The notes under the pieces: generated by a model
Seen by the model: the letters and a program-made list of their open reading frames with translations, nothing else
The model's database searches: none
What the model was told of the DNA's origin: nothing
Part shown: in pieces, positions 44,359-52,880 of the stretch
How the letters are laid out: every line of letters begins with the position of its first letter
Position numbering within the stretch: position 1 is the first letter of the stretch
DNA from: Arthrobacter sp. zg-Y919
GTDB taxonomy: Bacteria > Actinomycetota > Actinomycetes > Actinomycetales > Micrococcaceae
Direction: 5' to 3'
DNA length: 64,000 nucleotides
Assembly: GCF_030142045.1 (NCBI RefSeq)
Contig: NZ_CP126242.1
Location: 930,001 to 994,000 of the forward strand
Translations under genes and position numbers: made by a program

Positions 44359-44937
44359 ATGGACGATGCGCGGCAGGCCAGTGCCCCTTTCGAACGGGTG
44401 GGACGAAGGGACTACGGCTACAACATCCGCCAGGTCGATGAGTTCCTGACCAAGGCCCGGAACTACTACAACTCCGATTCGACATCGGCCCACCGGGTCA
44501 CCAGCGCCGATGTCCGGTCCATGGCCTTCGATCCGGCCAAGGGCGGCTACGAGCCGCAGGCGGTGGACGCCGCCCTGGACCGCCTGGAGGATGTCTTCGC
44601 GCAGCGCGAGCGTGACCACCTCATTGCCGAGCGCGGAGAAGAAGCGTGGCTGCTGCAGATCGGCCGGATGTCCGCAGTGCTCCGGGCCCGGCTGCACCGC
44701 AAGCCGGGGGAGCGGTTCCGCCGGCCGGCCAAGAAGCGCGTGACCAGCTACAACGTCAAGGACGTTGATGCCCTGTGCAACGAGCTCCTCGGCTACTTTG
44801 AACATGACCGGCCGCTCAGTGTTGACGTGGTGCGCCGCGCCGTCTTCCGCGAGACGAAGGGTGGCCAGGGCTACGAGGAAAGCCAGGTGGACGCCTTCCT
44901 GGACCGCGTCGTCGAACTGATGGCGTCCATAGACTAA
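44359..44937 (+). CDS. DivIVA-domain protein
   Basis: A 192-residue protein with repeated short DivIVA-like motifs (GYNIRQVDEFLTKARNYY, GGYEPQAVDAALDRLEDVF, SYNVKDVDALCNELLGYF and GYEESQVDAFLDRVVELM), each pairing an aromatic/Gly turn with a short helix. Such proteins associate with polar growth or division machinery. Here there is no long coiled coil, so it is not the canonical Wag31. GAGG lies upstream. Convergent with the symporter gene. Confidence 0.75.
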   Translation: MDDARQASAPFERVGRRDYGYNIRQVDEFLTKARNYYNSDSTSAHRVTSADVRSMAFDPAKGGYEPQAVDAALDRLEDVFAQRERDHLIAERGEEAWLLQIGRMSAVLRARLHRKPGERFRRPAKKRVTSYNVKDVDALCNELLGYFEHDRPLSVDVVRRAVFRETKGGQGYEESQVDAFLDRVVELMASID

Positions 44938-44957
44938 GAACGCCCCACGTCCCGCGC

Positions 44958-46478
44958 CTACGGCGTTCCGGCCCCCGGCCGGTCCCGGTCGAGGGGCTCC
45001 GGGGTATGCAGCCGGGCCAGGAATTTGGCCGCACCGCCCGGCGTGGAACCGCCAGTCATCCGGGACACCAGCACCATCACGCCAAACGCCGCAGGCACTG
45101 TCCACGCAGCAGGCTGCTCGATCCAGGCGGGAATTGCCGCGCCGGTCCGGGGCAGGACGGCGCCGGCCGCCATCGCACCGCCGCACAGCAGTGCACCCGT
45201 CAGCATCCCCGCACCGGCACCGGGTGCCGTCAGCCGGCGCCACCAGACCCCGAGCACGAGCAGGGGGCAGAGGGTGGACGCGGTGAACGCAAACACCATG
45301 CCGACGCTCCCCGCCAGCGCCGAGGATTCGGTGAGCAGGGCAATGCCCAGCGGTACGACGGCGGCCAGCACGGCTGAGACCCGGAACCCGCGGACGCTGC
45401 CGCGGAAGAATTCCTGGCTGATCACCCCCGCCAGTGAGACGGTCAGTCCGCTGCTCGTGGAGAGGAACGCGGCAAACGCTCCGGCAGTGACCAAAGCTGC
45501 CAGCAGGTCCCCGGAGGCCCCGTCGAAAACACGCCCGGGCAGCAGCAGCACGGTGGAGTCCGACGCCCCCTCGGCCGCAAGGTCCGGGGCATAGATCCTG
45601 CCCAGCACCCCGTAGGTGATCGGGAAGATGTAGAACAGCGAGAGCAGGCCCAGGACAATCAGCGTGGTCCGCCGGGCGGACGCTCCGTCCGGGTTGGTGT
45701 AAAAACGCACCAGCACGTGCGGAAGGCCCAGGGTGCCGCAGAGCAGGGCGATGCTCAGGGAAATGTTCCGGTAGAGCGGTGCATGCGTTTCCGGGTTCAA
45801 CGCCTCGGCCAGGAGCTGCCCGCCGTCGGCCCCCGGCGGTCCGTCGCCGGCAAGCCGGAACAGAATGAAGAGCACCGGCACCGCAATGGCCACCAGTTTC
45901 AGCCAGTACTGGAAGGCCTGGACAAACGTAATGGAGCGCATTCCTCCGGTCACCACGCTCAGGCAGACGACGCCGGTCACTACCAGGCAGCCGATCCACG
46001 CGGGCAGCCCGGTGGTGATGCGCATGGTGAGGGCCGCGCCGTGCATCTGCGGCACGATGTACAGCCAGCCGATTGTGATCACCAGCAGGCTGGTCAGCCT
46101 CCGCACCGGAAGGGACTCCAGCCGGGCGGCGGCGAAGTCCGGAACCGTGTAGGCCCCGGAGCGGCGCAGCGGAGCCGCCACGAAGAGCAGGAGCATCAGG
46201 TAGCCGCCGGTATAGCCGATGGGGAACCACAACGCATCCACGCCGGAAGCGACAATCAGGCCGGCCACCCCCAGGAAGCTGGCCGCCGAGAGGTATTCAC
46301 CGCCGATGGCCGACGCATTCCACCAGGGCTTCACGGTGCGTGATGCTACGTAGAAGTCGCTGGTGGTCCGTGAAATCCGCAGTCCGTAGAACCCGATCAG
46401 CAGTGTTGCGGCGCAGACCAGGGCCAGCGCTGTGTAGCCGATGCCGGGGCTCATAGCCGCTGCCGTGTCCAAGGCCAC
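44958..46478 (-). CDS. Sodium/solute symporter (SSS family, ActP/MctC-like)
   Basis: A polytopic carrier of 506 residues with about 13 hydrophobic helices. It has the SSS family start SDFYVASRTVKPWWNASAIGGEYLSAASFLG and the block GGMRSITFVQAFQYWLKL. Acetate, pyruvate or other short acids are likely substrates by analogy with ActP and MctC. GTG at 46478 begins right after the stop of the small upstream gene; ATG at 46454 is the alternative. It is the last gene of a four-gene leftward run (kinase, regulator, small protein, symporter). Confidence 0.87.
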   Translation of the reverse strand: MALDTAAAMSPGIGYTALALVCAATLLIGFYGLRISRTTSDFYVASRTVKPWWNASAIGGEYLSAASFLGVAGLIVASGVDALWFPIGYTGGYLMLLLFVAAPLRRSGAYTVPDFAAARLESLPVRRLTSLLVITIGWLYIVPQMHGAALTMRITTGLPAWIGCLVVTGVVCLSVVTGGMRSITFVQAFQYWLKLVAIAVPVLFILFRLAGDGPPGADGGQLLAEALNPETHAPLYRNISLSIALLCGTLGLPHVLVRFYTNPDGASARRTTLIVLGLLSLFYIFPITYGVLGRIYAPDLAAEGASDSTVLLLPGRVFDGASGDLLAALVTAGAFAAFLSTSSGLTVSLAGVISQEFFRGSVRGFRVSAVLAAVVPLGIALLTESSALAGSVGMVFAFTASTLCPLLVLGVWWRRLTAPGAGAGMLTGALLCGGAMAAGAVLPRTGAAIPAWIEQPAAWTVPAAFGVMVLVSRMTGGSTPGGAAKFLARLHTPEPLDRDRPGAGTP

Positions 46479-46480
46479 TG

Positions 46481-46861
46481 CTACTGCCCGTCCATCAGGT
46501 CGCGGTACCGGTTTTCGTTGCGCTGGGCGCTGAGCACGTAGAGCAGACCGCAGCCGATGACGAGCGGATACACACCGACGCCGAGCAGGATCCACGGTGC
46601 GGGGACGCCGAAGACCGACAGTTCGGCGATCACCGGCAGGAACGCCAGCAGCACCGGGACACCAAGAAGGATCAGCAGGAATCCGCCGCCGACCACCAGT
46701 GCCAGTCGGAGCTGGCTGCGGATCAGCGAGCCGATGATCAGCTCGCCCACCTCGGACTGTTCATCAAGTTCCCGGGACACGGGGAAGGGTGCCGCCCCGG
46801 TGCCGGGCGCGGTGACGCGGATCCGCTCCGGCACCGGATCCGGGGTTGACTGCCCGTTCAC
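46481..46861 (-). CDS. Small two-helix membrane protein, symporter partner
   Basis: A 126-residue protein with two transmembrane helices (about residues 50-73 and 88-110) and cytoplasmic charged ends. Position directly upstream of an SSS symporter is that of DUF485-type partners (YjcH), although sequence similarity to the DUF485 protein at 49046 is not obvious. GTG at 46861 overlaps the stop of the LytTR regulator gene (GTGA), so translation should be coupled. Confidence 0.7.
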   Translation of the reverse strand: MNGQSTPDPVPERIRVTAPGTGAAPFPVSRELDEQSEVGELIIGSLIRSQLRLALVVGGGFLLILLGVPVLLAFLPVIAELSVFGVPAPWILLGVGVYPLVIGCGLLYVLSAQRNENRYRDLMDGQ

Positions 46862-47598
46862 TGCGTGGGCCGGACGCGGCCGGCGTCGAGCGTGGTGCGC
46901 ACTGCCGGCAGATGCCGCCGGCTGACTGGCAGGTCCACGTCGCCCAGCCGCACACTGGTCCGGCCGCCCGTCAGCCGTACCTGGCGGATGTGGCTCCGCG
47001 CCACCAGGAACGACCGGTGGATCCGCACGAAACCGGCACCGGCCCACTGTTCTTCCAGATCCGCCAGCGGTACCCGGATCAGGTAGCTCGCGTCCGCGGT
47101 GTGCAGCCGGGCGTAATCACCCTGCGCCTGGACGTAGCGGATCTCCCCGCGCGGGATGATTTTGGTCGTGGCACCCTGGACTACGGTGACGACGTCGGCG
47201 TCTTCGGGCTCGGCGTCGGAAACGGTCTCGCAGATCCGCCGCACGGACTCGGCCAGCCGCTCCGGCCGGACCGGTTTAAGCAGGTAGTCCAGTGCGGCCA
47301 GGTCGAAGGCGTGCAGGGCCTGGTCCTCGTCCGCGGTCACAAAGACGACGGCGGGGGGACGTTCCCGCCGGCCCAGCGCCTTCGCAATCTCCAGTCCGGA
47401 GAGGGCGGGCATGTGGATGTCGAGGAACACGGCGTCGACGTCGCGGGTCTCTATCTCGTGCAGTGCCTGGGCGCCGCTGGCGGCCCGGTGGACCGTGCCG
47501 ATGCGGGCATCCTGGCCCAGGAGGTAGGCGAGCTCCTCGACGGCGGGGGCTTCGTCGTCGGCCACTACGACGGTGAGCGGCCGGAGGGGTTTGCGCAT
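46858..47598 (-). CDS. LytTR-family response regulator
   Basis: A 246-residue regulator with an N-terminal receiver domain (about 9-125) whose phosphoacceptor Asp is in AVFLDIHMPALSG, conserved Lys in DYLLKPVRPE, and a C-terminal LytTR DNA-binding domain (about 145-240; IRYVQAQGDYARLHT and FVRIHRSFLVARSHI). It would pair with the kinase gene 10 bp upstream in the same operon. The symporter cotranscribed with it is the obvious target. Confidence 0.92.
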   Translation of the reverse strand: MRKPLRPLTVVVADDEAPAVEELAYLLGQDARIGTVHRAASGAQALHEIETRDVDAVFLDIHMPALSGLEIAKALGRRERPPAVVFVTADEDQALHAFDLAALDYLLKPVRPERLAESVRRICETVSDAEPEDADVVTVVQGATTKIIPRGEIRYVQAQGDYARLHTADASYLIRVPLADLEEQWAGAGFVRIHRSFLVARSHIRQVRLTGGRTSVRLGDVDLPVSRRHLPAVRTTLDAGRVRPTQ

Positions 47599-47608
47599 GG
47601 TGAACAGG

Positions 47609-48820
47609 TTACGCGTTCGTGGGGCGGTTCTCGGGCTGCGACTTGGGAACACGCATGGTGATCAGGGTTCCGGCGCCGGGGGCAGTGTCAATGACCAGCC
47701 CGTGGTTTTCGCCGTATACCTGCCGCAGCCGCACGTCCACGTTGCGAAGACCCACGTGGTCGCCGTCGGCATGCCCGGCCAGGACGGAGCGGAGGTAGTC
47801 GGGGTCCATGCCCACTCCGTTGTCTTCGATGGTGATCACCGCGTCCGCGCCGGCGTCGACGGCGGCAATGCTGATCCGTCCCTGTCCGTCTTTGGTTTCC
47901 AGGCCGTGGCGGACAGAGTTTTCCACCAGCGGCTGCAGGGACAGGAACGGGATGACCGTGCCCAGCACCTCGGGGGCAATCTGCAGGGCGACCTTCAGCC
48001 GTTCCCCAAAGCGCGCCCGCTCCAGCAGCAGGTACCGGTCAACCGATTCCAGTTCCTGGGCGATGGTGGTGAAGTTGCCGTGCCGGCGGAACGAATAGCG
48101 GGTGAAATCGGCGAACTCGACCACAAGTTCCCGGGCACGGGAAGGATCGGTATTGATATAGGAAGCGATGGCGTTCAGCGAGTTGTAGATGAAGTGCGGG
48201 CTGATCTGCGCCCGGAGCGCCCGGACTTCGGCCTCCATCAGCTGGGCCCGGGAGGCATCGAGCTCGGCCAGCTCCACCTGCGTGGCAAGCCAGGCCGCCA
48301 CCTCGTTCACCGCCCGGACAAGTCCGGCACGGACCTCCGGGGCGAAGATGGCGACGGTTCCCACCGTCTGGCCGTTCACCGGCAGGGGGGAGATCAACAG
48401 TTCGCGGCCGGTGTCCTGCAGTCCGAGGGCCCGCAGCGCGGCACCACGGAAGACCCGGGTCCGGCCGGAACCCAGGACCAGTGCCGCAGCGGCCAGCAGC
48501 CGCTCCCGGCGGAAGGGCGAGTCATTGACCGTGCCGTCCCAGGCCAGGACGGCCGACGCGTCCGTGATCACCAGCGTGTCGCAGCCCAACAAGTCACGCA
48601 GGTGACGGCTGGCCCGGCCCGCCCCGGCGGGGGTCAGCCCGGCGCGCAGATGTGCGGACGCGAGCGAGGCGGTGTGGAGGGTGGCGTAGGTGGCCCGCTC
48701 GGCGTCGGACCCCAGATCCCGCTGCGAGCGGCTGAGCCGGAAACCGAGGGTGCCCACCGCTGCCACTGTCAGGACGGCTATGGCGCAGACCAGGGCGATG
48801 TCGACGGCGGGACTCAGCAT
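47609..48820 (-). CDS. LytS-type sensor histidine kinase
   Basis: A 403-residue kinase with one N-terminal transmembrane helix (about 5-27), a GAF-like sensor region (about 45-175), the His_kinase box QISPHFIYNSLNAIASYI with the phosphoacceptor His, and an ATPase domain (LVENSVRHGLETKDGQG, VITIEDNGVGMDP). It lacks the multi-helix sensor of BtsS or LytS, so the signal is probably read by the GAF domain. It diverges from the acetate-type symporter operon, 225 bp away. Confidence 0.92.
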   Translation of the reverse strand: MLSPAVDIALVCAIAVLTVAAVGTLGFRLSRSQRDLGSDAERATYATLHTASLASAHLRAGLTPAGAGRASRHLRDLLGCDTLVITDASAVLAWDGTVNDSPFRRERLLAAAALVLGSGRTRVFRGAALRALGLQDTGRELLISPLPVNGQTVGTVAIFAPEVRAGLVRAVNEVAAWLATQVELAELDASRAQLMEAEVRALRAQISPHFIYNSLNAIASYINTDPSRARELVVEFADFTRYSFRRHGNFTTIAQELESVDRYLLLERARFGERLKVALQIAPEVLGTVIPFLSLQPLVENSVRHGLETKDGQGRISIAAVDAGADAVITIEDNGVGMDPDYLRSVLAGHADGDHVGLRNVDVRLRQVYGENHGLVIDTAPGAGTLITMRVPKSQPENRPTNA

Positions 48821-48957
48821 GGACCAACCCTAACGTCCCGGAGCCCGCACTGCCGTTTAGCGCTGTTGAGTGCTGTTCGGCGCCGTTCACCGCATGGAAC
48901 TGACCGTTCACCGACGCAGAGCGCGCCGGGCGGACACGGACGCCGCGGGTGTAGGAA

Positions 48958-48973
48958 AGTGATGAGCGTCACA
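48958..48973. promoter_or_regulatory. Crp/GlxR-like site before the DUF485-symporter operon
   Basis: AGTGATGAGCGTCACA matches TGTGA-N6-TCACA at nine of ten defined positions. It is 73 bp before the ATG of the DUF485 gene, in the divergent region with the kinase gene. Confidence 0.6.
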
Positions 48974-49045
48974 GCTTGCACAGCGTCGTGTCCTGACCTC
49001 CACAGGTGGATGCCGCGCCGAGCGGGCCCCTATGAAGGAGGAACA

Positions 49046-49417
49046 ATGGCTGAAGAGCAGCCGGTTTCACACGCTGCGCACCCGGAACAGGTGGACTTCC
49101 GGGAAGTCCAGAGCTCGCCCGAGTTCCAGGAACTGCGCAAGCGCCAGCGCAGCTTTATTTTCCCGATGGCCGTGGTTTTCCTGGTCTGGTATTTCGCCTA
49201 CGTCCTGCTGGCCGATTACGCGCACGGGTTTATGTCCACCCCAGTGATCGGGAACATCAACATGGGCCTGATCCTCGGCCTGCTGCAGTTCGTGAGCACG
49301 TTCGGTATCACCATGTGGTACGTCAGCTACGCCAACCGCAAGATGGACCCCATCGCGGCGGACCTCCGCCGTGACCTTGAGGCACACGGAGTGCGCCGCC
49401 CGGAGGAGACCAAGTGA
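49046..49417 (+). CDS. DUF485 membrane protein (YjcH-like)
   Basis: A 123-residue protein with two transmembrane helices. The sequence LRKRQRSFIFPMAVVFLVWY, then NINMGLILGLLQFVSTFGIT and YANRKMDPIAADLR are the recognised DUF485 pattern, found as a partner of acetate symporters. ATG at 49046 lies 6 bp after AAGGAGG. The stop overlaps the GTG of the symporter gene by four bases. Confidence 0.93.
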   Translation: MAEEQPVSHAAHPEQVDFREVQSSPEFQELRKRQRSFIFPMAVVFLVWYFAYVLLADYAHGFMSTPVIGNINMGLILGLLQFVSTFGITMWYVSYANRKMDPIAADLRRDLEAHGVRRPEETK

Positions 49418-51042
49418 ACAGCCTGCACATTTCCGCCGCCACCGAAGTCACGGCGGAGTCCATCAAGGACACCGGACTGCTGAACATGATCATCTTCGGC
49501 GTGTTCGTTGCCGTCACCCTCGTGGTGGTGCTTCGCGCGAGCCGCAACAACAAGACGGCCGCCGACTACTACGCGGCCGGCCGGTCCTTCACGGGCCCGC
49601 AGAACGGCACCGCCATTGCCGGCGACTACCTCTCGGCCGCCTCCTTCCTGGGTATTGTCGGAGCCATCGCGGTCAACGGCTACGACGGCTTCCTGTATTC
49701 GATCGGGTTCCTCGTCGCCTGGCTGGTGGCACTGCTCCTTGTCGCCGAAATGCTCCGCAACACAGGCAAGTTCACGATGGCGGATGTGCTGTCGTTCCGC
49801 CTCAAGCAGCGTCCTGTCCGCATCGCCGCAGCCATCACGACGCTCGCTGTCTGCTTCTTCTACCTGCTGGCGCAGATGGCAGGCGCCGGCGGTCTGGTGT
49901 CCCTGCTGATAGGTATTGACAGCAAGGTCGGACAGTCTGTGGTGATCAGCGTCGTCGGCGCCCTGATGATCATCTACGTACTGGTCGGAGGCATGAAGGG
50001 CACCACCTGGGTGCAGATCATCAAGGCCTTCCTGCTGATTACCGGTGCGGCCGTCATGACGGTGTGGGTCCTGGCCCTGCACGGGTTCAACCTCTCGGAG
50101 CTCCTTGGAGCGGCCGTCGAGACGACCGGCAACGCCGCCATCCTGGATCCGGGGCTGCAGTACGGCAAGTCGGAGACCTCCAAGCTGGACTTTGTCTCCC
50201 TCGGACTGGCCCTGGTGCTCGGCACCGCAGCCTTGCCGCACGTGTTGATGCGCTTCTACACCGTTCCCACGGCAAAGGAAGCCCGCCGTTCGGTCGTGTG
50301 GGCCATCTGGCTGATCGGCATCTTCTACCTGTTCACGCTGGTTCTCGGCTACGGAGCCGCGGCCCTGATCGGTTCGGAAGCCATCGCGAGCGCTCCAGGC
50401 GGAGTGAACTCGGCAGCACCGCTGCTGGCCTTCGCACTGGGTGGACCGGTGCTGCTGGGACTGATCTCCGCCGTTGCCTTCGCCACCATCCTCGCGGTGG
50501 TTGCCGGCCTGACCATCACGGCAGCAGCGTCCTTCGCCCACGACATCTACGCCAACGTCATCCGCAAGGGTGAGGTCGACGCAGACGGGGAGGTGAAGGT
50601 AGCCCGCACCACGGTGGTGGTGATCGGCATCATCTCGATCCTGGGCGGCATTGGTGCACAGGGGCAGAATGTCGCCTTCCTGGTGGCCCTCGCCTTCGCA
50701 GTGGCGGCCAGTGCCAACCTGCCCACGATCATCTACTCGCTCTACTGGAGGAAGTTCTCCACGCAGGGTGCCCTGTGGAGCATGTACGGCGGCCTCGGGT
50801 CGGCAATCCTGCTCATTGCGTTCTCGCCCGTGGTTTCAGGTGCGGAAACCTCCATGATCGCCGGTATGGACTTCCAGTGGTTCCCGCTCAACAACCCCGG
50901 AATCGTTTCCATCCCGCTGGCCTTCTTCCTGGGCTGGCTGGGCACGGTGTTGGATAAGAACACCGAATCCGCCGTCAAGCAGGCGGAAATGGAAGTCCGG
51001 TCCCTGACCGGCGTCGGCGCCGAGAAGGCCGTGGACCACTAA
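49414..51042 (+). CDS. Cation/acetate (monocarboxylate) symporter, ActP/MctC type
   Basis: A 542-residue SSS-family permease with about 13 helices. Landmarks include AADYYAAGRSFTGPQNGTAI, GDYLSAASFLGIVGAIAVNG, GGMKGTTWVQIIKAFLLI and the long GAQGQNVAFLVALAFAVAAS, close to the ActP/MctC pattern. It should take up acetate, propionate or pyruvate with sodium or protons. It is coupled to the DUF485 gene and ends at a long hairpin shared with lrp. Confidence 0.9.
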   Translation: MNSLHISAATEVTAESIKDTGLLNMIIFGVFVAVTLVVVLRASRNNKTAADYYAAGRSFTGPQNGTAIAGDYLSAASFLGIVGAIAVNGYDGFLYSIGFLVAWLVALLLVAEMLRNTGKFTMADVLSFRLKQRPVRIAAAITTLAVCFFYLLAQMAGAGGLVSLLIGIDSKVGQSVVISVVGALMIIYVLVGGMKGTTWVQIIKAFLLITGAAVMTVWVLALHGFNLSELLGAAVETTGNAAILDPGLQYGKSETSKLDFVSLGLALVLGTAALPHVLMRFYTVPTAKEARRSVVWAIWLIGIFYLFTLVLGYGAAALIGSEAIASAPGGVNSAAPLLAFALGGPVLLGLISAVAFATILAVVAGLTITAAASFAHDIYANVIRKGEVDADGEVKVARTTVVVIGIISILGGIGAQGQNVAFLVALAFAVAASANLPTIIYSLYWRKFSTQGALWSMYGGLGSAILLIAFSPVVSGAETSMIAGMDFQWFPLNNPGIVSIPLAFFLGWLGTVLDKNTESAVKQAEMEVRSLTGVGAEKAVDH

Positions 51043-51063
51043 AGGTCCCGTTCAACCGCAGTA

Positions 51064-51099
51064 CAAAGGCAGGCTCCGCTTAGGCGGGGCCTGCCTTTG
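51064..51099. terminator. Shared terminator of symporter and lrp-type genes
   Basis: CAAAGGCAGGCTCCGC (51064-51079) pairs with GCGGGGCCTGCCTTTG (51084-51099), loop TTAG, with one T-G pair. It includes the last codons of the leftward Lrp gene, so it works on both strands. Confidence 0.8.
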
Positions 51100-51568
51100 T
51101 TGCAGCAGCGCCGCGGTGCAGCAGGGGAGCGGTACGCAGGGGAATGAGTTCACCCATGGCCAGGTTGGTGTCGCAGCGTTCGACGCCCTCAACGGCCAGG
51201 ATCTGTTTGTTGATGCGGAACAGGTCCTCGGCGTCCGCGGCCACCACGCGCAGCAGGAGATCGGCATCACCGGTGAGGCCGTGGGCCTCCGTCACCTCCG
51301 GCAGGCCGGCCAGGTCCGCCGTGATCCGGGCCAGGCTGGGTTGATGGACATGCACATGGACAAAGGCCATCAGCGGATAGCCGAGCGCGGCAGTGCTGAT
51401 CCGCCGTTCAAACGGCAGGAACGCCCCCTTGCGTTCCAGGCCCGCCAGCCGGGCCTGGACAGTGTTGCGCGAGAGGCCGAGTTCCGCTGCCAGGGCCACC
51501 GCCGTCCGGGTTGAATCCTCCGTGAGGGCCAGCAGAAGCCGGAGGTCGGTGGCGTCTAGGGGCTGCAT
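51080..51568 (-). CDS. Lrp/AsnC-family transcriptional regulator
   Basis: A 162-residue regulator: N-terminal helix-turn-helix (LDATDLRLLLALTEDSTRTA, ELGLSRNTVQARLAGLERKG) and a C-terminal RAM ligand-binding domain (VTEAHGLTGDADLLLRVVA). Lrp proteins of this class often bind branched-chain amino acids. The gene is divergent from the branched-chain oxoacid dehydrogenase operon, making that operon the likely target. ATG at 51568 gives MQPLDATDLRLL; upstream in-frame extension is not family-like. Confidence 0.92.
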   Translation of the reverse strand: MQPLDATDLRLLLALTEDSTRTAVALAAELGLSRNTVQARLAGLERKGAFLPFERRISTAALGYPLMAFVHVHVHQPSLARITADLAGLPEVTEAHGLTGDADLLLRVVAADAEDLFRINKQILAVEGVERCDTNLAMGELIPLRTAPLLHRGAAATKAGPA

Positions 51569-51651
51569 AGTGCGCAACGCTAGCACGGGGATTTTCCCCT
51601 TTATAGGGCAGGATGCCCAGTTTTTCCGGGAATGGTTGTGCCGGGTGCCGG

Positions 51652-51669
51652 GTGTGAGTAGGGTCACAC
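51652..51669. promoter_or_regulatory. Perfect Crp/GlxR-like palindrome before the bkd operon
   Basis: GTGTGAGTAGGGTCACAC has 6-bp perfect arms and contains the full TGTGA-N6-TCACA consensus at 51653-51668. It lies 78 bp before the E1alpha start and 84 bp from the Lrp gene start. Confidence 0.7.
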
Positions 51670-51746
51670 TTACCCGGGCAATGGAGCCCGGGCATCGGTT
51701 TGGTCCCGCCACCCAGGGGCCGAAACACGGAAGGATGCGTATCCAA

Positions 51747-52880
51747 GTGTCCCTGCATTCCCCGGTGCGGCACCCGGAAAACTCCGGCAGCACACCCACC
51801 GACCCCTACGTCCAGCTGATCACTCCGGACGGTGTCCGCACCCCGGACCCCCTCTATGACCGATGGGTCCAGGACATCGACGGTGCCCGCCTGCGGGAGC
51901 TGTACATCGATATGGCCGTCATCCGCCGGATCGACACCGAAGCCACCGCCCTGCAGCGGCAGGGCGAACTGGGGTTGTGGCCGCCGCTGCTCGGCCAGGA
52001 AGCCGCACAGATCGGGTCGGGACGCTCGCTGCGAACCTCGGACTTCGTTTTCTCCAGCTACCGTGAGAACGGCGTCGCCTACTGCCGCGGGGTGGGCATG
52101 GAGGACCTGATGCGGGTCTGGCGCGGCAACGCTGCCGCAGGCTGGGACCCCTACACAGTTAACATGGCACCCACTCAGGTGATCATCGGTGCCCAGGCAC
52201 TGCATGCCGCCGGCTATGCCATGGGCATCACGCGTGACGGTTCCGACGACGCCGCCGTCAGCTACTTCGGCGACGGAGCCACCAGCCAGGGGGACGTCAA
52301 CGAAGCCATGGTCTTCGCCGCCAGCTTCAGCGCCCCCGTGGTCTTCTTCTGCACCAACAACCAATGGGCGATTTCCGAGCCGGTGACCCTGCAGGCCCAG
52401 GTCCCCATCGCCAACCGCGCCCCCGGTTTCGGCATCCCGTCCATCCGGGTGGACGGCAACGACGTGCTGGCCGTGATGGCCGCCACCCGGGAAGCCTTGG
52501 ACCGTGCCCGCAGCGGCAACGGACCCACCTTCATTGAAGCCGTGACTTACCGGATGGGTCCGCACACCACGGCGGACGATCCCACCCGCTACCGCGACGA
52601 CGCCGAACTGGAACAGTGGCGCGCCAAGGATCCGCTGTCCCGGGTCCAGGCACTGCTGGCGTCCATGGGACTTTTCACCGACGAATTCGCGGCGGAGGCC
52701 CGCACCCGTGCCGACACCGCAGCCGCCGAGCTGCGTGCGGCCTGCCTGGGCATGCCCGACCCTGTACCCGCGGACGTTTTCGCCCATGTCTATTCCGAGC
52801 CGCACTCCTGGCTGGACCGCCAGCAGGAGCAGTACTCGCGCTATCTCAGCGCTTTCGCCGGCGAGGAGAACCGTAAATGA
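51747..52880 (+). CDS. bkdA: Branched-chain 2-oxoacid dehydrogenase E1 component, alpha subunit
   Basis: Thiamine-diphosphate-dependent decarboxylase half-subunit. The ThDP motif is SYFGDGATSQGDVNEAMVFA ending with CTNNQW (GDG to NN), and YRENGVAYCRG and MGPHTTADDPTRYR, the phosphorylation-loop region, follow the branched-chain pattern. From GTG at 51747 the product is 377 residues, with GGAAGGA 11 bp upstream; ATG at 51735 is in frame but too close to that site. The stop overlaps the start of the beta-subunit gene. A pyruvate- rather than oxoisovalerate-specific enzyme cannot be excluded by sequence, but the cluster favours branched-chain acids. Confidence 0.9.
   Translation: MSLHSPVRHPENSGSTPTDPYVQLITPDGVRTPDPLYDRWVQDIDGARLRELYIDMAVIRRIDTEATALQRQGELGLWPPLLGQEAAQIGSGRSLRTSDFVFSSYRENGVAYCRGVGMEDLMRVWRGNAAAGWDPYTVNMAPTQVIIGAQALHAAGYAMGITRDGSDDAAVSYFGDGATSQGDVNEAMVFAASFSAPVVFFCTNNQWAISEPVTLQAQVPIANRAPGFGIPSIRVDGNDVLAVMAATREALDRARSGNGPTFIEAVTYRMGPHTTADDPTRYRDDAELEQWRAKDPLSRVQALLASMGLFTDEFAAEARTRADTAAAELRAACLGMPDPVPADVFAHVYSEPHSWLDRQQEQYSRYLSAFAGEENRK

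Noticed and set aside
47573-49045. Rightward frame of about 490 codons leading into the DUF485 gene
   Set aside because: It is antisense to the LytS-type kinase gene; the DUF485 protein starts at 49046 after AAGGAGG.
51393-51746. Longer N-terminus for the E1alpha protein
   Set aside because: The frame is open upstream but runs antisense through the Lrp gene and promoter region; E1alpha similarity begins after the GTG at 51747 with its own ribosome site.
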